Part shown: piece after piece, positions 9,920 to 17,630 of the stretch | Position numbering within the stretch: the stretch's first letter is position 1 | Layout of the letters: each line of letters starts with the position of its first letter | Origin: Phycisphaerales bacterium | GTDB lineage: Bacteria; Planctomycetota; Phycisphaerae; Phycisphaerales; SM1A02 | Direction of reading: 5' to 3' | NCBI GenBank assembly: GCA_022447205.1 | Contig: JAKVBQ010000005.1 | Coordinates: forward strand, 62,001 to 126,000 | Length of the DNA: 64,000 bases | Notes under the pieces: model-generated | Told to the model about the DNA's origin: nothing | What the model saw: only the letters and a program-made list of their open reading frames with translations | Databases searched by the model: none | Program-made: the position numbers and the translations under genes

Positions 9920-9943
9920 TGGGAAGAGTTTATACTCCTCGCC
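9920..9943. promoter_or_regulatory. Very short divergent control region between the mdtP-like and ytcA-like genes
   Basis: Only 24 bp separate the two start codons. The centre holds an imperfect dyad GAGTTTATACTC (9927-9938). It reads TATACT on the plus strand (9931-9936) and TATAAA on the minus strand (9934-9929), both like -10 boxes. If used, both messages would be leaderless or nearly so. I see no convincing -35 box on either side. The assignment is an inference from position and pattern. Confidence 0.4.
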
Positions 9944-10222
9944 GTGGAACGGAGATCTCACCGACAGTTCATCACCTGCAGGCCCCTTCTGCTGCTCACC
10001 CTGCTCCCCCTGGCAGGGTGTGATCCGATCTTCGACGTCGCCGGTGCGTTCTTTCCGGCATGGATCATCTGCATCGTGGCAGGATTCATCATCACGTTGC
10101 TGGCAAGGGACATCCTGGTGCGAACAGGACTCGATCCACACCTGGGCTGGAAGGTGCTGGCCTATGTCGGACTCTTCACGATGGTGAGTTCCTCCATCTG
10201 GCTGATGTTCTTCTCGACCTGA
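9944..10222 (+). CDS. YtcA-like small membrane lipoprotein
   Basis: A 92-residue protein starting with GTG. A lipoprotein signal ends in LLPLAGC (Cys at about residue 26), followed by DPIFDVAGAFFPAW, a membrane helix (AWIICIVAGFIITLLARDI) and a second helix at the C-terminus. Size, layout and neighbours match E. coli YtcA, a small protein of unknown function encoded next to mdtNOP. No in-frame ATG precedes the signal peptide, so GTG is the only sensible start. The gene ends 14 bp before the HlyD-type adaptor gene. A role in assembling or stabilising the pump is plausible but untested. Confidence 0.75.
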   Translation: MERRSHRQFITCRPLLLLTLLPLAGCDPIFDVAGAFFPAWIICIVAGFIITLLARDILVRTGLDPHLGWKVLAYVGLFTMVSSSIWLMFFST

Positions 10223-10236
10223 CCTCCGAAGGAAAC

Positions 10237-11409
10237 ATGCCCGACACCCCCAGCTCATCCCGAACCACTTCACGCCCCGCCAGGAGCGGCGCGATCCGAA
10301 GCACGCAGAAGATCCTGGGCCGGACTCTGGGCATCACCTTCATCGTCGGCGGCGTGGTCACCAGCCTGGTGCTTGCGAACGAACTCGAAGATCAACCTCG
10401 CACCGAGGACGCATACGTCCGGGCGAACGTGATCGGCATCGCCGCCCACGTCTCGGGCGAGATCCTCGAACTGAACGTCGTCGACAACCAGCCGGTGGAG
10501 GAAGGCGAGGTCCTCTTCGTCGTCGACCCCAGGCCCTACGAGATCGCACTGGCGGAAGCCGAGGCCCAGCTCGACCTGGTCGAGCTCCAGATCGCCGGAT
10601 ACCAGGATGCGATCAGGGCCGCGGAAGCGAACGTCAAGGCGGCCGAGGCAAGGATCATCGAGAAGCAGGCGCTCGCGGACTATGCAGTGCAGTTCCTCGC
10701 GAGGATGGAGCCGCTGCTCGGCAGCCGCTTCGTCACTCCGGACCAGGTCGTCCAGGCCAGGTCAGAAGCCGAGGCGACCGAAGCGTCGGTCGCGGTGGCG
10801 GAAGCCGAGCTGGAAGCCGCGCGCCAGCAGGTCCGACTGGCCACGACCCAGCTGGGAGACATCGGGAACATCAATGCACTTCGAGCCGCGGCGCAGATCG
10901 AGGTGGACAACGCGAAGCTGTTTCTCGAGTACTGCTACGTGCGCGCACCCTTCGACGGCTACATCACGAACCTCAACATCTCGGTCGGGGAATACGCCAA
11001 CGAGGGCAGCGAGATCTTCGCCATCGTGGATCGAGAGGTCTGGTACGTGATGGCGAACTTCAAGGAGACCTACCTCTCCTACCTTGCTCCCGGCATGGAG
11101 GCCGAGGTCTACCTGATGGCCTTCCCGGAAGTACGGTTCAAGGGGACGATCCAGGGGATCGGTTGGGCGATCACCGATGTCGAGGGACCGACGCTGGACC
11201 CGATCCCCACCACGAGCCCGACCATGGACTGGGTCCGCCTCGCCCAGCGATTCCCGGTGCGCATCATCCTCGAGGATGATCCGGACGAGTTCCCGCTGAG
11301 AATGGGTGCGACCGCCGCGGTGATCGTCCTGCCGGAGTCGGACCAGCTGCCGAAGCCGCGCTTCCCGTGGATCAGGTCGCTTTTCGAGCGATTCGACCTG
11401 GTGGACTGA
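10237..11409 (+). CDS. HlyD-family periplasmic adaptor (MdtN/EmrA-like)
   Basis: A 390-residue membrane-fusion protein. A basic N-terminus precedes one membrane anchor (about residues 28-50). Then come TEDAYVRANV and a lipoyl half-motif (VSGEILELNVVDNQPVEEGEVLFVVDP), a coiled-coil hairpin rich in Ala/Glu (about 105-215), and the second half-lipoyl and beta-barrel region (APFDGYITNLNISVGEY). The ATG at 10237 has AAGGA just upstream; longer readings lack an anchor at the N-terminus. It should bridge the FUSC pump and TolC duct encoded across the divergent promoter. It ends 6 bp from the convergent TerC-like gene. Confidence 0.9.
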   Translation: MPDTPSSSRTTSRPARSGAIRSTQKILGRTLGITFIVGGVVTSLVLANELEDQPRTEDAYVRANVIGIAAHVSGEILELNVVDNQPVEEGEVLFVVDPRPYEIALAEAEAQLDLVELQIAGYQDAIRAAEANVKAAEARIIEKQALADYAVQFLARMEPLLGSRFVTPDQVVQARSEAEATEASVAVAEAELEAARQQVRLATTQLGDIGNINALRAAAQIEVDNAKLFLEYCYVRAPFDGYITNLNISVGEYANEGSEIFAIVDREVWYVMANFKETYLSYLAPGMEAEVYLMAFPEVRFKGTIQGIGWAITDVEGPTLDPIPTTSPTMDWVRLAQRFPVRIILEDDPDEFPLRMGATAAVIVLPESDQLPKPRFPWIRSLFERFDLVD

Positions 11410-11421
11410 GCTCGCTCAGTC
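11404..11421. terminator. Hairpin spanning both convergent stop codons
   Basis: A perfect inverted repeat GACTGAGC / GCTCAGTC (11404-11411 and 11414-11421) with a two-base centre. It contains the stop codon of the adaptor gene on the plus strand and that of the TerC-like gene on the minus strand. There is no T-run on either side. A bidirectional transcription end or mRNA 3' protection is likely, but this is inferred from position. Confidence 0.45.
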
Positions 11422-12180
11422 GGTGTGCGGTGCCGTCGGCCTCGACCGGTACTTCCGCGCCCTGCGCCAGAGATTCAACCCCTCGACGGCAAGCGCGAAT
11501 CCCATCGCAAAGTAGATGTAGCCCTTGGCGACATGAACGCCGGTCCCATCCATGACCAGCGTGAATCCGATGAGGACCAGGAACGCGAGGGCGAGCATCT
11601 TGACGGTCGGTCGCTGCTCGACGAAGCGGGAGACGGGTGCGGCGAAGAGCAGCATCACCGCGACGGAGACGAGGACTGCGGCGACCATCACCCAGAGATG
11701 ATCCGCCATGCCGACCGCGGTGATCACCGAGTCAAGCGAGAAGACCAGGTCCATCGCCATCACCTGCGCGATCACCACCGAGAACGAGGAGACCGCCTTG
11801 CGTGCGAGCCCGGGCTCATCGTGTTCAGCTGCATCCCCGACCATGTGACCGATCTCGATCGTCGCCTTGGCGATGAGAACCAGGCCTCCGAGGATCAGGA
11901 TGACGTCACGCCAGCTGACCGGGTGCTGCCAGCCGAGGATGTCCAGTTCATAGAACGGCTCGGTGAGATCAGCGATCCAGTCGATGACCAGGAGCAGGAG
12001 GATTCGCATCACCGCCGCGCCAAGCAACCCGAGCCGGCGAGCAAGTGCCTGCTGGGCACGAGGCAGGCGATCGACCAGGATCGCGAGGAAGACCACGTTG
12101 TCCACCCCGAGCACGATCTCGAGCGCGGTCAGCGTCAGGAAGGCGATCAGGTTCGAGGTGGTGAAGAGCTCTTCGAACAA
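11416..12180 (-). CDS. TerC-family integral membrane protein
   Basis: A 254-residue polytopic protein with about seven hydrophobic segments. It has the family hallmarks EIVLGVDNVVFLAI near the N-terminus and DLVFSLDSVITAVGM in the second half, both with the acidic-polar residues thought to handle metal ions. TerC proteins are linked to tellurite resistance and to metal (notably manganese) export or metalation of secreted proteins. The start appears to be TTG at 12180, with GGAG seven bases upstream. It lies 38 bp after the third sulfatase gene on the same strand, so metal supply to exported sulfatases is a possible but unproven link. Confidence 0.85.
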   Translation of the reverse strand: MFEELFTTSNLIAFLTLTALEIVLGVDNVVFLAILVDRLPRAQQALARRLGLLGAAVMRILLLLVIDWIADLTEPFYELDILGWQHPVSWRDVILILGGLVLIAKATIEIGHMVGDAAEHDEPGLARKAVSSFSVVIAQVMAMDLVFSLDSVITAVGMADHLWVMVAAVLVSVAVMLLFAAPVSRFVEQRPTVKMLALAFLVLIGFTLVMDGTGVHVAKGYIYFAMGFALAVEGLNLWRRARKYRSRPTAPHTD

Positions 12181-12218
12181 GGCGTGGCTCCATCCTCAGG
12201 AAGCGGGTACGAACGGTG

Positions 12219-13736
12219 TCACCAGGTCTCCGGAACCTGGTACTCCTCGCGGAGTTCGACAAGGAGACCCTCGAGGCGGGCCCGGACTTCGGCATGCGCC
12301 GGATCATCCGCGATCGAGGTCATCTCGTCCGGATCGGTGTCGAGATCGTACATCTCCACCTCACCGAGTTCGGGGAAGACCATCAGCTTCCAACGCCGGG
12401 TGCGGACGCCCTCGTGCTTGGGAACGCGATGCGGGCCGTGCGATTCGTAGTAGCGGTAGTAGAGCGCGTCACGCCAGCCGATGTCCTCGACCTCTTCGTC
12501 ATCCGAAGCCTTAAGGATCGGGAGGATGCTCTCCCCCTGCATGCGATCGGGAATCTCGAGGTCGAGGATCTCGAGGAAGGTCGGTGCGAAATCGATGTTC
12601 TGGGTCATGAGGTTGGTCCGCCTCCCGGGGGTGATGGTTCCCGGCCATCGGACCAGCAACGGCGTTCGGAAGGACTCCTCGTACATCCAGCGCTTGTCGT
12701 ACCAACCATGCTCCCCGATGAACCAGCCCTGGTCGGAGGTATAGATGACCACCGTGTCGTCAGCGAGACCAAGCTCGTCAAGGGTGTCGAGGATCATCCC
12801 GACGGAGTCATCGATGCTTGCCACGCAACGGAGGTAGTCCTTGGCGTAGCGCTGGTACTTCCACCGAATCAGGTCATCGCCCTCGAGTTCGAGCGATTCG
12901 AAAGCCTCGTTCCGAGGTCCGTATGCCGACTCCCATGCCGATCGTTCCTCATCGGTCATCTTCATCATCCAGTCCGGCAGTTCCAGCTTCAGGTCCATCT
13001 TGCTGAGATGGTCCCGAATCGTCATCTCCTGGAGGGTCGACGCGGTCCCGCGACCGGAATAGTCGTCGAAGAGCGTGTCCGGCTCGGCAAGCTCGACATC
13101 ATCCAGGTCACCGACGTGCGCGGGGCCCGGCATCCAATTCCGGTGCGGCGCCTTGTGCTGGACCATGAGGATGAAGGGCTTGTCGGGATCACGTCCGTCC
13201 TCGAGCCAGTCGACGGCGAGATCGGTGATGATGTCGGAGGTGTAGCCCTCGTTTTCCAGCTTCACCCCGTCTCGAATCATCGTCGGTCGGTAGTACAGAC
13301 CCTGGCCGACGAGTCGCTCGTAGTAGTCGAAACCGACGGGTTCGCTCTTCAGGTGCCACTTGCCGACCAGTGCGGTCGCGTAGCCGGACTCCTGCGCCAG
13401 GGCGGGGAAGGTCGGCTGTGTTGCATCGAACTTCTCGGCGTTGGTGGGAATACCGTGGATGTGGCTGAAGGTGCCGGTGAGGATCGCCGCCCGGCTCGGT
13501 GCGCAGATCGAGTTCTCGACGAAGTGTCGGTCGAACACGATGCCCTCTTCGGCAAGTCGATCGATGTTCGGCGTCTGGTTGCGGTTCGAACCGTAGGCGG
13601 AGATCGCCTGCCAGGCATGGTCGTCGGACATGATGAAGACGATGTTCGGCTGGCGGACTTCATCATCGACCTGGGCGATGGCGGCGCAGTTCAGGGCGAA
13701 GAGGCACGGGACGGACAGGGCGATCAACTGGTGCAT
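12219..13736 (-). CDS. Type I sulfatase (formylglycine-dependent)
   Basis: A 505-residue exported sulfatase. A signal peptide (about residues 1-22, ending CAAIAQ) leads into NIVFIMSDDHAWQA. The signature is C78-A-P-S-R followed by AAILTG, and later come GKWHLKS, a MVQHKAPH segment and a TSDQGW motif. The ATG at 13736 has GGAGG seven bases upstream; an ATG at 13757 is in frame but has its GGGAGG directly abutting, so I prefer the shorter form. It resembles enzymes annotated as iduronate- or N-acetylglucosamine-type sulfatases in planctomycetes. Substrate is unknown. Only a TerC-like gene follows it. Confidence 0.92.
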   Translation of the reverse strand: MHQLIALSVPCLFALNCAAIAQVDDEVRQPNIVFIMSDDHAWQAISAYGSNRNQTPNIDRLAEEGIVFDRHFVENSICAPSRAAILTGTFSHIHGIPTNAEKFDATQPTFPALAQESGYATALVGKWHLKSEPVGFDYYERLVGQGLYYRPTMIRDGVKLENEGYTSDIITDLAVDWLEDGRDPDKPFILMVQHKAPHRNWMPGPAHVGDLDDVELAEPDTLFDDYSGRGTASTLQEMTIRDHLSKMDLKLELPDWMMKMTDEERSAWESAYGPRNEAFESLELEGDDLIRWKYQRYAKDYLRCVASIDDSVGMILDTLDELGLADDTVVIYTSDQGWFIGEHGWYDKRWMYEESFRTPLLVRWPGTITPGRRTNLMTQNIDFAPTFLEILDLEIPDRMQGESILPILKASDDEEVEDIGWRDALYYRYYESHGPHRVPKHEGVRTRRWKLMVFPELGEVEMYDLDTDPDEMTSIADDPAHAEVRARLEGLLVELREEYQVPETW

Positions 13737-13816
13737 GCTGGATCCTCCAGATGACATCCTCCCAAAAGTTCACGGCTTGCCAAGTCGATCCACCACCGGA
13801 TGTATAGGATCTGCTC

Positions 13817-14242
13817 ATGGAACCTGACGACCAGATTGCAGCACCTGCGAAGAAAGCCGTCGTGGCCGTGGCCGGCGTGATCGAACGGGACGGTCTGGTG
13901 CTGATCGGGCGTCGTCTCGACGACGACAGCTACGGGGGCTTCTGGGAGTTTCCCGGTGGCAAGATCGAACCCGGGGAATCACCCGAGGAGTGCCTCGAGC
14001 GCGAGCTCATGGAGGAACTCGGAATCCGGACCGCGATCGGACCCGAACTCTGCGTGATCGAGCCGAGCGACACCTTCAAGCTGATCGTCCATGGGGCGAC
14101 GATCATCGATGGCGAGCCTGAGCTTCGAGAACATTCCAGACTGGAATGGGTCACGCTCGACGAACTGGACAGCTTCGACCTGCTGCCTGCGGATCGACCC
14201 GTGATCCGGGTCCTTGCCGAGCGAGCTCAGGCGGGAGACTGA
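13817..14242 (+). CDS. mutT: Nudix hydrolase, MutT-like (8-oxo-dGTP diphosphatase)
   Basis: A 141-residue Nudix protein. The Nudix box occupies residues 48-70 with the expected G(x5)E(x7)REx2EExG pattern (REL-MEELG in its second half). VVAVAGVIERDGLVLIGRR before it and GGFWEFPGGK leading into it are typical of MutT. It would hydrolyse oxidised nucleoside triphosphates to monophosphates and so limit mutation. The ATG at 13817 has AGGA eight bases upstream. The last 16 bases overlap the convergent reductase gene. MutT against a related Nudix specificity cannot be settled by eye. Confidence 0.85.
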   Translation: MEPDDQIAAPAKKAVVAVAGVIERDGLVLIGRRLDDDSYGGFWEFPGGKIEPGESPEECLERELMEELGIRTAIGPELCVIEPSDTFKLIVHGATIIDGEPELREHSRLEWVTLDELDSFDLLPADRPVIRVLAERAQAGD

Positions 14243-14258
14243 CCGCCTGCCGGCTCGC
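14221..14258. terminator. Interrupted hairpin over the overlapping stops of the Nudix and reductase genes
   Basis: An inner stem CAGGCGG / CCGCCTG (14228-14234 and 14243-14249) encloses an eight-base loop carrying the plus-strand stop. An outer stem GCGAGC / GCTCGC (14221-14226 and 14253-14258) extends it. The minus-strand stop (14227-14229) sits at the base of the inner stem. It lies wholly in or next to coding sequence and lacks a T-run. A bidirectional end signal is an inference. Confidence 0.4.
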
Positions 14259-15189
14259 ATGTGGCGAGCATTCTGCGAGCGCGGTCGTAGACGAGCTGAT
14301 GCTCCTCCACCTCGATGCCGTGGGCGGTTCCCATCCTGATCAGCGGGAGATTGATGTAGTCCAGTTCATGTCGACCATCACCACGCCGATGGTCCTGGAG
14401 CATCGAGGACCGGTTGGGTGCAGTCGCCTCGATCACCCGAAGCGTCTCCGAGTGGATCTCCTCGGCCGAGAAGGAAACCTCCATCGCGGCAAGGATCCTT
14501 CCGGACTCGTCGCACAGGTCACGGATCATCCGGACCGCCTCGGGCTGCTCCAGAAGCATGCCGTTCACGCAATCATGGATCACGGTCAGCGGGTTGATGA
14601 CCGAATTCACGGCGATCTTGAGCCAGCGTCGCGCGATGATGTCCGGTGTCCAACGAACATGGAACCCGGCGGCGTCAAGACAGGCGATGTCGTTGCGAAC
14701 GTTCGGATCCGATGCCTCCGAACGCGCGGACCCATCACCGACCCAGACTGCTTCGCCTGCCGTCTGGACAACGTGATTCGGTTCGTCCCGGAAGGCGGCG
14801 AACCCTGAATTGACGACGATGAGTGGCTGCGTGGAGGGTGGTGGCTGCCGATCGGAATCGAGGTTCAGGCCGTTCTGCAGGAAGAAGACCCGTGCGCCCG
14901 GAGCAAGTGAACTTCCCCATCGGTCCATGACATCGGAGACGGCGTACGCCTTGGTCGCGACGATCAGCCTGTCGATCGATGTGCCGTCCGGCTCGCTCAT
15001 GACCGGACAGGTCCACTCGACGGTCTCTCCCCCGGTGAACCGACACGACATCATCGCCGGCGTGGGTTTCGCGACCCGGCTGATCAGGCGCACCGATGCC
15101 CCCTGCTGCTGGAGCAGGCACCCCAATGCCATGCCGATCGCGCCATCACCCGCGATGAACCAGCCTGGAGTGTTCGAGTCGGTGTCCAT
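14227..15189 (-). CDS. panE: 2-dehydropantoate 2-reductase family protein (ApbA/PanE)
   Basis: A 320-residue NADPH-dependent reductase. An N-terminal Rossmann motif G14-D-G-A-I-G19 is followed by VATKAY with the conserved Lys80 and FFLQNG with Asn106. The C-terminal all-helical domain contains RRWLKIAVNSVINPLTV, the second conserved-lysine region. The family reduces ketopantoate to pantoate in coenzyme A synthesis; planctomycetes may carry several paralogues, so the substrate is not certain. The ATG at 15189 is the only early start. It lies downstream of the DUF4145 gene on the same strand and overlaps the Nudix gene tail to tail. Confidence 0.82.
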   Translation of the reverse strand: MDTDSNTPGWFIAGDGAIGMALGCLLQQQGASVRLISRVAKPTPAMMSCRFTGGETVEWTCPVMSEPDGTSIDRLIVATKAYAVSDVMDRWGSSLAPGARVFFLQNGLNLDSDRQPPPSTQPLIVVNSGFAAFRDEPNHVVQTAGEAVWVGDGSARSEASDPNVRNDIACLDAAGFHVRWTPDIIARRWLKIAVNSVINPLTVIHDCVNGMLLEQPEAVRMIRDLCDESGRILAAMEVSFSAEEIHSETLRVIEATAPNRSSMLQDHRRGDGRHELDYINLPLIRMGTAHGIEVEEHQLVYDRARRMLATCEPAGGQSPA

Positions 15190-15225
15190 TGAAGTCCCAG
15201 ACGATGTCGGTCGCGAAGGTGGCGA

Positions 15226-16074
15226 TCAGGTCTCGCCCCTGAGCTGCCGTCGCTTGAACAGTCTCATTTCCTGAACCAGGTTCGCACGTTCCTCGAGATA
15301 GAGGTGCTCATTGCGCTCCAGTTCCGCCTTGACCTCCGCGAGCTGGGCTTCGGCGTTGCGACGAGCCTCCCTGGAATCCGAGCCGAAGGAAGGATGCTCG
15401 AAGAGCGCCTCGAGGTCCATCGCCATCACCAGGGCGACGAATTCCGCATCGATGACGGGTTCACCCGCGGCGGCGGCGATCATGTCGAGCGCCTTCAACT
15501 CGATGCGATAGCGCTTGCGGACTCCGTCGGTGTCCTCGTCCTCGCGGAAGAGCATCAGGGCCTCCCTGGTGCGACGGCGCTGGCCCTCGATCCGATCCTC
15601 GAGTTCGTCGATCTCCCGGTTGAGCTTGGACTCCCCCTTGCTCTGCTCGAACGGAGCGGGTGGCGGGACGAAGCTCCCGGGCTCCACCTTCGAACCTCGC
15701 TTGATGTTCCTGGCATACCAGCCTGAGAGCCGATGCGCGTCCTTCAACCGCCGCATCGCGGTGGGTGTCGGTGTCGAGTTGCCGTGGACGGCGGCGTTCC
15801 CATCCCGACGGATGGCATGCATGCCGTCGGCCTGTCGTCTCGGGAGGGTCCCGAGGCGTTCGAGAACACCGAGCATGGAACTCAGGTCGGCATCGGCCAT
15901 GTCCGGCGCGGACATCGACACCAGGCGCTTCGCCATGGTCTCGATCATCAGTCGAAGCTTGAAGAGGCAGGAGTCCGGATCGGAATGGACGTAGTGCTCG
16001 GCCTGCCTGGCCAGGTGGGCGACCCGATCGTCGCACCGATCGAGGAAACCGAAGTTGGTCCGGTCTTCGCTCAT
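15226..16074 (-). CDS. DUF4145-like domain protein with coiled coil
   Basis: A 282-residue soluble protein without signal peptide. The first 110 residues read like the DUF4145 helical domain found alone and at the N-terminus of some type I restriction HsdR subunits (NFGFLDRCDDRVAHLARQAE, then SCLFKLRLMIETMAKRLV). The rest is charged and helical with a coiled coil at the C-terminus (AQLAEVKAELERNEHLYLEE). No endonuclease or helicase motif follows, so it is not a full HsdR. Its start overlaps the stop of the TerB-like gene (ATGA), which points to a paired function. The role is unknown. Confidence 0.65.
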   Translation of the reverse strand: MSEDRTNFGFLDRCDDRVAHLARQAEHYVHSDPDSCLFKLRLMIETMAKRLVSMSAPDMADADLSSMLGVLERLGTLPRRQADGMHAIRRDGNAAVHGNSTPTPTAMRRLKDAHRLSGWYARNIKRGSKVEPGSFVPPPAPFEQSKGESKLNREIDELEDRIEGQRRRTREALMLFREDEDTDGVRKRYRIELKALDMIAAAAGEPVIDAEFVALVMAMDLEALFEHPSFGSDSREARRNAEAQLAEVKAELERNEHLYLEERANLVQEMRLFKRRQLRGET

Positions 16075-16535
16075 GAATCGGCACCCGCCTCGTCGGAATC
16101 GGACTCCCCGGTGACCTCACTCGCAGCATGGGTCCCGAGCATGCCGGCCATCACCCTGGCATTGACGCAGCATCTCTGGAAGTCATCGGAATCCATCTTC
16201 ATCGAGGATGCGAGCATCGAGGCCCATCGGACCTCGAGTGGGTGCATGCTGCGATTGGCATAGGCGATCATCATCACCCCGGTCATGATCTTCTCGCCGA
16301 CTTCGCGCGGGGCCTTCGAGAGCCGACCGAGGCAGTCGAGCAGGGTGAGCGAGGAGATGACCTCCTCCGCCTTCGCCTGTTCGCATTCCTCCTCGCTGAT
16401 GCCGAGGATCGCCTGGGCATACAGTCCGGCAGCCGCCTGACGTGCGGTTCCGAGCGTACCGTCCGCTGCAGTCATCGCGCGTGCGGCAAGGAACCACAGG
16501 GTCGCCAGTTCGATGTCAGGGGCCGTCGCCGACAT
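16071..16535 (-). CDS. TerB-like helical protein of unknown function
   Basis: A 154-residue cytoplasmic protein, mostly helical, with acidic segments (GISEEECEQAKAEEV) and a C-terminal acidic tail (ESDSDEAGADS). The spacing of helices and the AARAMTAADGTLG start recall TerB/DjlA-type domains, but the match is weak. The ATG at 16535 gives a compact protein; an in-frame ATG at 16568 is a possible earlier start. It is coupled to the following DUF4145 gene by a four-base overlap and faces away from pgeF across about 105 bp. Function cannot be assigned. Confidence 0.6.
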   Translation of the reverse strand: MSATAPDIELATLWFLAARAMTAADGTLGTARQAAAGLYAQAILGISEEECEQAKAEEVISSLTLLDCLGRLSKAPREVGEKIMTGVMMIAYANRSMHPLEVRWASMLASSMKMDSDDFQRCCVNARVMAGMLGTHAASEVTGESDSDEAGADS

Positions 16536-16639
16536 GGTCCGTTGATTCTCGCACGGCACTTCGTTCATCACAAGACCCCGATCCTGATGCTTCGCGGACA
16601 TCGACCCGCTCGCGAGCCCGATGTAGGCTGTCTCCTGCC

Positions 16640-17536
16640 ATGCCAGCCCATGAATCCCGACCAGAAGCCGCTCGTGAACCCCTTCAGGGCGGTCGACCGT
16701 TGCAGCGGAAGGATCTCGGCGAGGGGTTGATCGTGTGGCAATCCTCATTGTTGCTCGAACACGGGGTGACCCATGCCTTCACCAGTCGGCATGGAGGATG
16801 CTCCACCGGACCACGGGCCACGCTCGACCTTGCTGGACGAGGATCGCGGGAAGGCGAGGCACTGGCCCAGGCGGAGACGAACCTCAACAGGGTGAGGAAG
16901 CGCCTCGACATTCCGGAAGTGACCCGAACGCTCCTCCTCCATCAGGTCCATGGCGCGTCGATCCACCATGACGATGGGACCCCGATGAGCTGGCCTCCCC
17001 CGAAGGCGGACATCCTGGTGTCCGCCCATCCCGATGCCCTCCTCATGGTCAGGGTGGCGGACTGCATGCCCATCCTCATTCATGACCCGCACTCGGGCGC
17101 GGTGGCGGCCGTTCACTCCGGGTGGCGAGGCACGGTCGCTCGAGCACCGCGGGCCGCGGCCATGGCCCTCATGACAGGCCATCAGGCCGATCCGTCCGAC
17201 CTGATTGCCGCAATCGGCCCCGCCATCGGAACCTCGGCATTCGAAGTCGGGGAGGAGGTTGCCGAAGCCTTCAGGGCGGAAGACATGGGCACTCATGTCC
17301 ATCAGGGGCAGGAAAAACCCCATATCGACCTGTTTGGGGCGGTCTGGGAGGATCTGGTCGGAGCCGGGCTCCAGCCCGGAAACATCGATGGAGCACCACT
17401 CTGCACCCGTTCAAATGTCGAGGATTGCTTCAGTTATCGCAGGGACGGCCCGGATGGCGGCCGCATGGCGGCCGTGATTCTGCCCCCCGAGGTGCCTAGA
17501 CTTCAGGGTGGGAATCAGAAAAGCACGGCAAAATGA
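16640..17536 (+). CDS. pgeF: Laccase-domain protein PgeF/YfiH (purine nucleoside or peptidoglycan-editing enzyme)
   Basis: A 298-residue member of the DUF152/multicopper polyphenol oxidase-like family. The three zinc ligands expected for the active site are visible: His104 in HQVHG, Cys142 in VRVADCMP and His159 in AVHSGWRGT. Family members act as adenosine/purine nucleoside phosphorylases or editors of peptidoglycan precursors, acting in the cytoplasm. The ATG at 16640 was chosen because earlier frame-open sequence is low-complexity and basic and has no similarity to the family. Its end is close to the start region of the histidine kinase, so the two may be co-transcribed. Confidence 0.88.
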   Translation: MPAHESRPEAAREPLQGGRPLQRKDLGEGLIVWQSSLLLEHGVTHAFTSRHGGCSTGPRATLDLAGRGSREGEALAQAETNLNRVRKRLDIPEVTRTLLLHQVHGASIHHDDGTPMSWPPPKADILVSAHPDALLMVRVADCMPILIHDPHSGAVAAVHSGWRGTVARAPRAAAMALMTGHQADPSDLIAAIGPAIGTSAFEVGEEVAEAFRAEDMGTHVHQGQEKPHIDLFGAVWEDLVGAGLQPGNIDGAPLCTRSNVEDCFSYRRDGPDGGRMAAVILPPEVPRLQGGNQKSTAK

Positions 17537-17630
17537 TCCGGGATTGGGCACCAAGGTGGAATCAGACCGGGATCACCCGGATTGTCTGAGTGACAGCCAT
17601 CGCCGGGGGGCGCATGAAGTGAACCAGACC

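Noticed and set aside
12216-13754. 512-codon plus-strand frame exactly opposite the third sulfatase
   Set aside because: It is the in-register complement of a real gene; no motif is present.
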